The position numbers and the translations under genes were made by a program. 64,000 nt of DNA from Escarpia spicata (lineage: Eukaryota > Annelida > Polychaeta > Sabellida > Siboglinidae), in assembly GCA_963995525.1 (NCBI GenBank), contig OZ023216.1, forward strand, positions 37,568,107-37,632,106. The letters run 5' to 3'. Positions 1 to 27,092 of the stretch are shown in pieces. Each line of letters begins with the position of its first letter. Position 1 is the stretch's first letter. Below the pieces are notes generated by a model. That model saw nothing but the letters and a program-made list of their open reading frames with translations, was not told the DNA's origin and made no database searches.

Positions 1-186
1 TTTTCTATGTCTCCATTATACCTGTTTAGATTCAGCATTCGGTGATATATATATTAATGTAGCATTATATTTCATAAATAGCGTGCTGCCACTACTATCA
101 TCTCCATATATGGTGATATCACATGTAACACACAGTAGTGTAGTATATATCTATCAATTGATAACGCATGATCTAATCATATCGAA

Positions 187-852
187 ATGATGTCGATTGA
201 CACTGAAACATTTCTAAGATTCAAAGGTGGCATTGATGAAAATGACTTCACAAAAATTATAAACTTGGACCCCAATGAAAGCTCAGTTAGAGCACAGACT
301 CGATATTACAACGTTGAAGACTTGAACGGCTTCCTGGCTAAACACAAAAATAAATTAACAGTGCTAAGTCTAAACATAGACTCTTTAAACTCCAAATTTG
401 ATGAGTTAAATATCTTAGTTAACACGCTGGCTGATTGAGGTGTATTTATAAATGCCATATGCCTACAAGAGGCAAGAATAGGGCAGCACACAGAGCCTGA
501 GCATCTTAAATTAAACAATTATACCATGATAACCCAATCCTACACTAACAATTGTTCAAGAAAAGGAGGGCTAGTAACATACATATCAAACAATATTTCT
601 ATAGTCAATTACAAATCACATAATATCTACTCAACCTGGGAAGGATTGTTTATAAACATTATTGACGATTCGGGTAATGAAATTACAATATGTAACATAT
701 ATAGACCTCCAAAAGATAACAATAATCATGCCTCAATAGATTCATTTCTGCAAGATTTCACCCCCATAATCCGGAACTTGTGTAATTTCTCTAAACACAT
801 CGTACTAACAGGAGACTTTAAAGGGAAACATAAGGGAACTTTTTGGGATTAA
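187..852 (+). pseudogene. LINE endonuclease (APE-type) fragment, broken
   Basis: This is the N-terminal endonuclease domain of a non-LTR retrotransposon of jockey/CR1 type, which would nick target DNA for reverse transcription. The motifs appear in order: SLNIDSLNSKFDEL (strand 1 Asn), ICLQEAR (catalytic Glu in the usual QE context), GGLVTYISN, ITICNIYRPP and VLTGDF (the GDFN motif, here GDFK). One in-frame TGA at 436-438 splits the reading frame, and the frame continues from 439. The ORF stops at 850-852, long before any reverse transcriptase, so only a 5' piece remains. It is of the same general type as the minus-strand reverse transcriptase at 45.2-46.5 kb, but identity of family is not shown. 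Confidence 0.75.
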
Positions 853-1089
853 CCACCTAAAAGAGTTAATGCAAACTAACTATTTCCAACTATAATCATA
901 TTTTTAACGTCAGTGGTTTAGTAGTAAAACATATTTGAACATACCCTCTATCGAATTTGATGAATCGCGCCATTTTGAACAGAAAATTACGTAAGCAATG
1001 TTGCGTACTTTTCTGGATTTTGTGTGTACTAGTGTTTCCAAAAAACGCCAGGTGGCGCTGTGCGTTGTTACCCACTGAGTTTAGACAAG

Positions 1090-1324
1090 ATGGCGTGTCG
1101 TTACGGTTCTGATTCTTCGTCTGATGAAATGGATTCAGAAGTAGCTGGGCAGTTTCAAACGCATAGACAAGGGCCAGTATTGCAAGATAGACCAGAGCGT
1201 TCGGGTGACCGTAAGCATGATAACGAAGACGTGCGGGAAGTAGAAATGCAGAAGCGACTAACAAGCCGAGACGTAACTGACTGGCGACTGGTGACGGTGT
1301 CGCTGTGGAAAGTGTCGAGTTGAA
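1090..1324 (+). pseudogene. P2X7-tail-like zinc-motif protein, N-terminal fragment
   Basis: The frame opens at ATG 1090 in a good start context (aagATGG) with MACRYGSDSSSDEMDSEV, an acidic Ser-rich N-terminus, and runs to RDVTDW. It then terminates, but a different frame at 1298-1324 reads CRCGKCRVE. An acidic Ser-rich leader followed by a Trp and a C-x-C-x2-C cluster is the layout of the repetitive invertebrate genes called P2X purinoceptor 7-like, which carry the cysteine-rich P2X7 tail domain. A 1-2 nt frameshift near 1,285-1,297 would explain the break. The second Cys pair of that domain is not found downstream. The family assignment rests on this layout only. Confidence 0.4.
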
Positions 1325-1903
1325 TTTTTGTTTCAGAAAGGAGTGTCTGCTGTCAGAAAACGGCTGCGACTCGTCAGCACGCAGAGCATGTCGGTGAAGG
1401 TAATTATTCATGTGTCTAGTATAAATAACTGCTCATTCTGAGGTCCGGGCTGGGTATTAATTTAAATAAACGTATGAACTGAGTCAGTGAGTGAGTCGAT
1501 CGCTCGGTCGGTGGCACGGGTTTTTGGTGGCACCTCGATTCGACGACAGTACTCAGTTCTCATGCCAATGCCGTGGGCTCGGTGTCCGAGTGTCCAGTTT
1601 TACATTTTATGGGAATATTACCTAAGGTTATACCTTCGCCGCTTTAAAAACGGTTCCAGGAACCGAGTTCAAAATTGTCTACGGCTATGATAGAAAACAA
1701 ACAGGTTAACTGTTGTTTCCCCATTATTATATTTACAGTAACGACTATGCATTGTATCACCGTATGAGAAAAATGTATGGCAGTATTAATTGTTCTTTTA
1801 ATAGGCTTGAATTTAATTAGAGAGGGGACATAACTATTGTATAAATACAGAAAGACAATCCTAATCCATGCTGCTTGTGACATTAGCTTAATTCAGAATG
1901 GAA
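1325..1903. other. No gene seen
   Basis: AT-rich unique-looking sequence. No frame carries recognisable protein motifs. A GTGAGTGAGT-like run near 1,485 is short and simple. Confidence 0.5.
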
Positions 1904-2023
1904 CAGTGGAACCTCACTTTTAAGGTCACCCTTGGGACTGGATATCTTACTAGCGGTAGTACTGATATCCTATACTATACCGAGGCTGTATTACCAAGGT
2001 CACCATATTGCGAGGTTCCACTG
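1904..2023. mobile_element. Small pogo-like MITE, 120 bp
   Basis: The left end reads CAGTGGAACCTC and the right end is its exact inverse, GAGGTTCCACTG. The right flank is TA (2024-2025); the left flank is AA. CAGTnGAACCTC-type termini and TA targets are typical of pogo/Tigger elements. The interior also repeats AAGGTCACC near both ends. No coding capacity. Confidence 0.65.
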
Positions 2024-2860
2024 TAGTAATAACAATCCCTGTCTGTTTATCATTCATGTAACACTTTCATTTAAACGCTTGGTTCTTTGTTGCAGGTGGA
2101 CTACGATGCGTTACGAATGGCCAAGGAAACATACTAGTTGCTATGGATCACATTCGGTTAGATAACTGGCAACTAGACCCGCCAACGAATAAATAAGTAT
2201 ATATTCGTGTGTTATAACAGCAATGAAATATGTTGTTAAATATTTATTGACATATATCAACAATGACAATAATACTACAGTAACCAGAACATCAAGCAAA
2301 GCAACAGCAGTTTTAAATTGTATAAACATAATATGTATGAAGTTTCATAAACTGTAGATACTAGGCATAGTTAGTAGAAATCTGCCAACATTTTGTAATG
2401 TTTAATAGTAAACATCATAGGATCATTCTAGAACAATTTGAGTAGCATGCCTATGCGAGAATTGAAGAAAGGTTCAAATGATTTCATACAAACACTGCTT
2501 GTTGATATATACCAATTTGACAAGGAAATGAACTACATCAAACCTATTTTATACATCACCTGCTGACAATGTTAGTAAATGTATTTGAGCCTTATTTTAT
2601 TTCAGGTATAGACAGTTCATCTGGTGGATCCATGGCAGGCTGGACCGAAAGGTACGTAGAGTTATACCAGCGTGTGCCAGCCATCAAATACGATCACATT
2701 TCCCTGCACTCGATGGGACACAACACGGGGGATTCCACTTGGCACTGGAGGACTGAACTAGACTAAACTAGAGGATGCATTTGTCACCTTATACAAAACT
2801 ATGGCTGTAGGTGGAAATGCAAAAAAACAGCCAGTCCCTTGAAACGTCCTTGTCAATTAT
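2024..2860. other. No convincing gene; two splice-like islands
   Basis: Two short stretches have exon-like borders: an acceptor TTGTTGCAG ending at 2096, and an acceptor TTATTTCAG ending at about 2605 followed by a donor-like AGGTACGT near 2,650. The enclosed frames are too short and lack motifs, so no gene is called. Confidence 0.3.
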
Positions 2861-2913
2861 CAGTCGATTTGTAAATAAATAGTTGGATTGACTATTTATT
2901 TACAAATCGACTG
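2861..2913. repeat. Perfect 23-bp inverted repeat with 7-nt spacer
   Basis: The arms at 2861-2883 and 2891-2913 are exact reverse complements, separated by TGGATTG (2884-2890). The arm begins CAGTCGATTTG. It would form a long AT-rich hairpin. No flanking duplication marks it as a complete transposon. Confidence 0.85.
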
Positions 2914-3089
2914 CCTCTTGATGCCAGCAGATCATGTTTCATTGGCTTGGGCACATTTGCCCCAAGGACTGCAATTCCAGTTAGGACAGTGATTTTGTTA
3001 TCGTTACTATTACATGGAGAAATTATTACACTAAAATAAGTGAATACAGTTGTGAAGTATTCACTCCATCTCTGTGACACAGTTAACAC

Positions 3090-3245
3090 ATGACAGTCCT
3101 GTCCATTCAACCACCATCCTCCTCTGGGAAGTATTCAGCTCCACACAGCATATACTATGAAAATAGTATCACTGTCAGGTACTCATTTATATATTCGAGT
3201 GAACTGGAGCAATGTGGAGTGAGCAAAACTCCACAAGCTTTGAAA
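3090..3245. mobile_element. SINE-related fragment
   Basis: Shares ordered blocks with the tRNA-derived SINE at 9,015-9,359: CTCTGGGAAG, a TATCACT/TCACTATC block, GGTATTCAT-like, GAGTGAACTG, and AATGTAGAGTAAATGAG-like. It lacks the tRNA-like part, so it is a diverged body fragment. Confidence 0.5.
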
Positions 3246-4372
3246 TGGCAGAGACTTAAAAGATTCTGATGATCTAACCACTATGTTACCACAATACGTT
3301 AGTGGCGCTATTATTATAATTACTGAGGTCAATTTGTTACAACTAAATACCTATTGCAATGTATGACTTCTGTCCTACCTTCATAGAAGAAGTGCTATCT
3401 TTTGGAGCAGTATTTGAGCAGGTAACTGTGAAATACTTCAAGTAGTCCAGTGTGGCAGTAATTTGTCAGGTGGGGAAGAGCTTGCAGAACATGTCGTGGT
3501 GTAATGGTGGAAGTAGGAGCAACCCTCTTTCGTGGAATCTGTAAAACATGACATTGTGTTTACAGAAAAAAACAATGTAGAATTGTTTTTTGAAGTGAGA
3601 AATCAATAAGAGTTTCCATGTGAATAATGCAGTACATACCGATTTGATGTGATGTGCAGTAGACTTGCTAGATGTAGTAGGCCCTGGGGACAGCGGAATG
3701 CGAGTGGACAATGGTTGTGTAATGGTCTGCAATAGAGACAGATACTGAATAAAGATCATGTTGCACTCAACTCTTCAGTTTTTCAATAATCGCTTTGCTG
3801 ATATCCCTTGAGAAGATGAACATGAAACCAAAATAGGAGCCTCTCAACTCCAGTAATTTTTGGGCTACAGCAATTTGACATTTAGAACTTCAGTTTATAA
3901 TTACGTTGAGTTTAAAAATTAAATAAAACAATCAATATTTCAAATGTTAATATATATTGCCTTATTCAATTTGTAGTTTTTTATAATGAATAAATAAAAT
4001 CATAATATCAATAATGTTACTTTAATTCTTGTTACTTTTTTATGTAGTTTTCTGACAACCAATTAAACCATACTGCTACACTGCTACACTGCTACACTGC
4101 TGCTTGGTTGACATATAAGTATCAGTTCAAGTACAAATTGTAAAACCAGTACAAAAAATAATATTGTGATATTTGTCACACCAATGGGAGTTTAGGTTCA
4201 ATAGTCTGCAAGCAGCCACTAAACCCACCTTATGTGAAAAGGATAGTTTGTCGCATACATACTATCAATTTTTATTTGATTTGGAATTGAACTGATAAAA
4301 CATACACATAAATTTGAATAAAAAATCAAAACTGATTGAATTGGAATTGAATGAACTGATCAAAACAAATTA
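3246..4372. other. No gene; short CTGCTACA tandem run
   Basis: Unique AT-rich DNA. At about 4,071-4,102 CTGCTACA is repeated about four times. No coding motifs on either strand. Confidence 0.5.
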
Positions 4373-4834
4373 CAGTAAACCTCGCCTAAGTTGGATTCAA
4401 TCGAACCGAGTGATTTAGTCCGAGTTGCGCAAAAATCTGACTTAGCCGAAGATGACATATCCCAGCGCCAAAGGCAACCCTCTAAAAGCCCTTAGGTAAC
4501 TGTAAATAACGCGGTAACTCTATAAATGTTGATGTCCACAAGCAACATACAACATCATACAGTATTAAAACAGTTTTATGCTTCATTTTGGCACGGATCT
4601 CTAAGGTTATAGCTTACCAAGTGACTTTGTTGAATACTACGATCCGACTTAGGCGAGGAAAAACACATTATCTCCTATCAAATGGACCGACTCGGTTATT
4701 CCGAGTTAGGCAAAGATCCGACTTACACAAAGATTTTTATGGGAAATTCATTACAAATCAACCGTTCCTTGGAATTCTGTCCGAGTTGAGCAAAGATCCG
4801 ACTTGGGTGAATCCGACATAGGCGAGGTTTACTG
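4373..4834. mobile_element. Tigger/pogo-like MITE, 462 bp
   Basis: The termini are inverted: CAGTAAACCTCGCCTAAGT on the left and ACATAGGCGAGGTTTACTG on the right. The left flank is TA and the right flank CA, which fits a mutated TA target. The subterminal regions repeat the short words CCGACTTA, CCGAGTT and GATCCGACTT many times in both orientations. The interior encodes nothing, so this is a non-autonomous element. Confidence 0.75.
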
Positions 4835-5329
4835 CATTTACAATGATTTCTTATATAAATTTACATTTATAAATGGTAATAGTCCCAGTACACATAGAAA
4901 GGGTTTATTACCTGACAACACCTGGGTGACATGAATCCAGGATAAAAACCCTTCTGTACTGCCCCTTTACATAACCCAGGTTGGTTTCCTTTGTTTATAA
5001 TTTCTCTTATCTGCTCTTTCAGTCCCTAAATTCTCTATTTAAAAAATCAAAGATTTACCTCACACTTTATTTTAACACAAAAGTACTTTTATAATATATA
5101 AAATAGTACTAATAATATAAACAGTGTGTTACTTTTTATACCGTTACAATGTCCGTTACTTTCTTTCCTCTAACTATAACAAGACAGCTGTGCATCTGGA
5201 GCCTACGAATGTTTGTAAAATCAAATCAAAGTTATCAAATTGTCAATTATTATTAATGTATACTTACATAGTATATATTTAAATATGTAGCACGAAACAG
5301 CTGCATTTCATTTCCCCTTAAATTATGCG
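4835..5329. other. No gene seen
   Basis: AT-rich sequence before the duplicated unit begins. Nothing recognisable. Confidence 0.5.
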
Positions 5330-7286
5330 AGCAAGTCCGAGTCATTTCGCAGTCGAGTCGCAAGTCACTGAAATGTGCAACTCGAGTCAACGAAACTGCT
5401 GTAAACTACCGAGGTTTCCCGTCAGGATGATATGATAATTGAATAAAACTGAGTTATATGTTAAATACTTCCAACCGATCAACATTCTACGTCTATTAAT
5501 TGTTTATTTAACATTTGTTCACACGCGATACTGTAATGTTCCGCGTTTACAGGAAACCGCTTAATTTATGTTTTATCTTACTGAATCATGATATACAAAT
5601 ATTCAAATTCAAATATTCTGGTGCATGTGCTCCCTAGATCGCGTGCCTGCAGACCTTTTATAATGATCCTACGCGACCGTGCCCCCCCCCCATAGACCGT
5701 TAGAAATGTACCCCGTTCAGGTTAAAATAAGGTGAATGTACGGCGACGCGGTGGCAAAAATTGTTAACAACACTTCCCTCGTCTTCCGATATCACCAGTC
5801 CAGCCGAGACACTGGGTCAAGTTACCGAGGCGCGGCAGCAACAACAATTCTACACACCATTTGGTTCGGCCGCCAGTGGAGGTTTTTGTGCCCCCACTAA
5901 ACTCGATTGCTGGATCCGCCACTGTTCATATATATTGGTATACCATGTACACCATATTGTTAACACGCCATTTCAACAACATTGCATTACATATGGTAGC
6001 TGTAAAAAGAAAACAACAAAATACAAACTATTTACTCTAAAATACTGTATCGGTTAATACACAAACAATTGTGATTCTGCGCGCATTTAGTCGCCTGTCA
6101 TTAGTCAAATGGCCGTGAAATTGAAAGTAGCAAAACCTGGAGGCGTTGAGTCAAAGCTCTCCTATTGGTTATTGGTCGACACCTTCCACTACTATCAAAT
6201 GAGCGCTCCGAAAGGATGTTACAGAAGAGTCGTGATCAGTAGGCCATGCATAACCGAATGTACACTGTTCCGTTATTGACGATTACTTCTGAGAACGGCG
6301 ACGCTGACCAGTGGCGGTTTAAGATATCCGTGGGCTCTATAGGCACCCGGTACTTTCATGGGCCTTGTTGGTAGACCCACGCCAAGGAATTGAAGTTAAC
6401 ATTTCACTATTTATATTTTCACAGCTATATTTATTATGAGCATAGCGTACATGAATGAATCATCGATAAAACTAATACAATATCAGTTCTTCCTTTAAAA
6501 AGTTACCATCTCACATTTTAACGATGCATACTCTATAATTTTACTTCGTGTATTTTCTTGACGGCAAGCGAACTAATGATATCATCAACCGAGGAAGAAG
6601 GCATCATCTCCAACTCTATGGCTAAACGTGTCAGTGCCGACAAGAGCGATTGACCATTCGTGAAACGCTGGTAGTCTGGTACGTTTCAGTACCGAGAAAG
6701 ATCGCACGCCTCCTCAGCCTGACCCGAAAATTGACAGACAGACCTATAGCACAATGTAAAGTTTCTAAAAACTGGTAATCAACTTATTTCCATGCTGGAT
6801 TTCGGAAATACTTAGTCCACAAAATATATGCTCGGGTATTTTTGTGGGCTTTTAACCTTCGTTGGCCTTAGGCAGGTGCCTATAGTGCCTGTAGTGCGTA
6901 ATAGTGCCTATGGAGCCTATTGATTAATCCGCCACTGACAACAATGCAATCGACGGCAGTGACATTTAATAATTAATGTCCAGCATAACACAATCCATTG
7001 ACGCGGCCTCATTGCCTGTTGTCACTGGTGGTATTGTCCGCTAGATCAAACAAGGGCCAGCGGATGGTCGGTTGATATCATCATCGGCATCATGAATATT
7101 CAACTGCCCCCTTGAAAGAGACGCGCTAGTGCAGCTTCGAGTCATTCTCGTCTGCTGGTGGATGGATGTAGGTGGCGGCTCAAGCCGCTTACATGGTCTG
7201 TTTCAATTATGTTGACCGATCAGTCACCTATCGTCAATCTCCACAGTGTTCGTCAGCAAACTTCAGGTCGATGGCGACTGTGGAGG
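5330..7286 (+). other. Upstream region of iGluR copy A; no ORF
   Basis: Collinear with 35,290-37,466 upstream of copy B, at visibly lower identity than the exon 1 area. It presumably contains the promoter and any 5' UTR, but I see no TATA box or start signal that I would commit to. Confidence 0.4.
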
Positions 7287-24223
<16,937 letters not shown>

Positions 24224-24299
24224 CATCATTACAAGTTTATTCTATTGGTTTTCTGTTTAGTTATATATTCCTGTTGTATACACTGGAACGACACTGCAA

Positions 24300-24800
24300 T
24301 ATAATATTGTATGTGTGTGTGCTTGTTTGCGCGCGCCCGTGTGTGTGCATCTATGCGTGCGTGTGTGTATGTATGTATGTATGTATGTATGTATATATGT
24401 ATGCATGCATGTGTGTATGTATGCATGCATGTGTATGTGTGTGTGTCTCCGTGGGTGTATGCATGTATGTATGTATGTATGTATGTGTGTGTATGTATGA
24501 ATATATATTTGAGTGTATGTACATTTCTGTGTGTACACATATGTGCTGGGGTATGTTTGTTCTGATTTACGTACATACATATGTAGGTATGAATTTATGC
24601 ATGTATGTATGTATGTACGTATGTATGCACGTGTGTATGTACGTATGTATGTATGCACGTGTGTATGTACGTATGTATGTATGTACGTATGTATGCACGT
24701 GTGTATGTACGTATGTATGTATGTATGTGTGTATGTATGTACATGTATGTATGTATGTATGTACGTATGTACGTATGTATGCGCGCGCGTGTGTGTATTT
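24300..24800. repeat. (TATG)n-type complex microsatellite
   Basis: Mixed TATG/TGTG/TACG tetranucleotide tract in the 3' flank of iGluR A. Confidence 0.9.
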
Positions 24801-25053
24801 GTAGGCGGTATTGAAGTCGTTAGGTTAGGTGGTGCCTACCGCTCGCCTATAAATTATATTGTATATAATTTAAACATTCAGAATGCATGTCACCCATGTC
24901 AGAACACAAGAAAGGTACATTTTACTATTCATATCAAACAGCATCAACAAAACCAATAGATATCAACAGTTACGCAGTTGAAGCGACGATACAAAATTTC
25001 CGGGATTACCTTCTAAATGTGTCTTTCGAAAATCAACGCTTGTGTTCTTTCAG

Positions 25054-25225
25054 GTTCGGATGCTGGCTACATACAGTTGGATTACTTGGACGTTGGAGGG
25101 GGAGTCCCAACCGACATCAACTTATCGCACCTCCGCTGAAGGCCGTTGGACCTCGGCCTGTAGCAGTCACACGCATCCTTCTACATCACCTATGCCTTGA
25201 TCACACCCGAGAATCGACGAACTGA
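25054..25225 (+). pseudogene. Decayed second M4 exon of an iGluR
   Basis: It starts at acceptor GTGTTCTTTCAG| with GTTCGGATGC, matching the first bases of the last exon of copy A (GTTCGGTTGG). Base homology continues (CTTGGACGTTGG; GAAGGCC; CCTTCTACAT). The frame entered from the preceding S2 exon stays open to a TGA at 25223-25225, but after GLLGRW it no longer encodes the C-terminus of S2 or M4, because of small deletions. It is either a leftover of a lost gene copy or, less likely, an alternative terminal exon giving a subunit without M4. Confidence 0.7.
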
Positions 25226-26573
25226 GAATTGAAGTGATCTTTAGCTAGACTTTACCGCACGCACCTATTTTAGGAACCTGAATGCCATATGTTCATATGT
25301 TGGCTCACGATGCAAGACGTTTCACATTTGGCTGTCGTGTGTTGAAACACTGCATTGGAGCCAGAAAGTGATATAGTAATAACAACAACAATAATAATAA
25401 TCACAGTTACGATGACTTGTGTGTTTATGTGCCTATAGCCATATATATGGGCATGTGTGTTTGCGGATGTGGGCGTATTTGTGTCTGTGGGTGTGCGCGC
25501 ATGGGCGTATGTACGTTTGTGCGTGTGTGCATATGCGTGTGTGTGCGCGTGAGCGGGAGCGTGTGTATATATGCGTGTATGTGAATATGCATGTATTCTA
25601 TACTTGCGTTTATGTATGATGTATGCACAAATGCATGTATGTAAATATGCACGTATGCACATGTATGGTCGTTTGCACATAAATGCGAATTTGATTTAAA
25701 GGCATTTTAAGTAGTAGTTTGGGATGGATGTAATACAGTATTACTGCACTGTTAATGTAGTCAACAGTAATAATGTGTTTATTGTACTTGGAATGTTACA
25801 TATTCAATAAAAGTTAAACATTCAATGTTACGTAGCAGCCAGTATGAAAAATGGTATTTGTAGTTTTGCTTTCTTTCATTATGCGAATACACACATTTTT
25901 AGCAGCATTGTCGTTACTGGTCATAATAACTAATACGTTATTATTTAAAGTTGCACTGACATAACTTCTCTAATTTAATGTTCAGTTTGAGGAAAAGAAA
26001 TAACATTGACCAAACGATCGATAACAATATTAGTTAAAATGTCTGAAAACTGTCAGATGTTATTCTATTTAGGGACATGTATATGCCTGCATACATGTAC
26101 AAGGAATCGTCAGACAGGAATTTGAGACGACTAGGATGGACCACACGTACCAATCAAAGCGCGCATTTCCCTGTTGTTGTCGATGTACGTAGTGACGGGT
26201 GATTCACTAGAGGACAGGGCAGCGCACAGTGTGACAGTGCCCTCCCAAGGAAAGCAGTCTCAGCACAAACGACTCCGCAACGCGCCGCCACAGTATTGTA
26301 TAAAATATTGAAAGCTGTGCCATATAAGGGCATAGGTACGCTAGCAAGCATACATTTGGAAACATACATGAAATCAGATGCTGGTCTGAAACACCCCGTA
26401 GAAAATAACAGTAATTTTATTAGAAATGCACACAATTTTATAAATTACATCATAAGGTAAGTGTAGAAGATGATCCCGCAGAGAAAAAAGTATTGACATA
26501 AATACTATCAATTTAATGACAAATCTTGCTCCAGGTGCCAGATGGACATGTTGTTCCCTACATATCTATGATG
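25226..26573. other. Intergenic, microsatellite only
   Basis: A GTGTATGTGC-type tract lies at about 25,415-25,680. No gene seen in the rest. Confidence 0.6.
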
Positions 26574-26578
26574 GAGAC

Positions 26579-26737
26579 TGTAGCGTATTTCGTCTAAATA
26601 CACTATATATTTACAAAACACGACATAACCATAATATGGCGGAACAGGAACTTTTTTATAGTATCCAATTATGGATCATTACGCCGATACAAAACTATAG
26701 TAATTACGCATCAACATGTAGTTCTAAATACACAACA
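26579..26737 (-). repeat. 3' LTR of mag-like element 1
   Basis: 159 bp, matching 30094-30254 and the solo-looking LTR at 48134-48295 with few differences. Confidence 0.9.
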
Positions 26738-27092
26738 TTTCCTCCCCAATTAGTTTAGTAATCCCTACTGGAGATATGATACCCTTATATTTCACATTTT
26801 GAAGCAAACATAGCAAAGTTCTAACAGCAAGAAAAAATAACTGTCCGTTCTAGAAAAAATAACAGTAGTCATGATATAGTGCAATTACTGTCCTAGTTCT
26901 GCGTTAGTCAGCGTCATTACTGTGAATGTTATTAACAAGTAATGTTCCACTTGGTATCTGTTCACTCTTATTGATTCCGAGTACAATTGAAAGGTAATGG
27001 ATATTAAATTAAAGCAAGTCTTCGAATTATCTCAATTAACAAGAAGTCTCAAAACTTGAGAAACAACAGTTACGTGTACTCTGAGTCACAAC

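Noticed and set aside
896..1411. 171-residue minus frame starting MNNYLHRHALR
   Set aside because: Antisense of the + strand fragment with the acidic leader and Cys cluster; no family motif.
3466..3759. 97-residue minus frame
   Set aside because: No motif, no splice context, AT-rich composition typical of chance frames.
24229..24959. Overlapping YVCMYVCM and THIHTYIH frames
   Set aside because: Translation of (TATG)n microsatellite.
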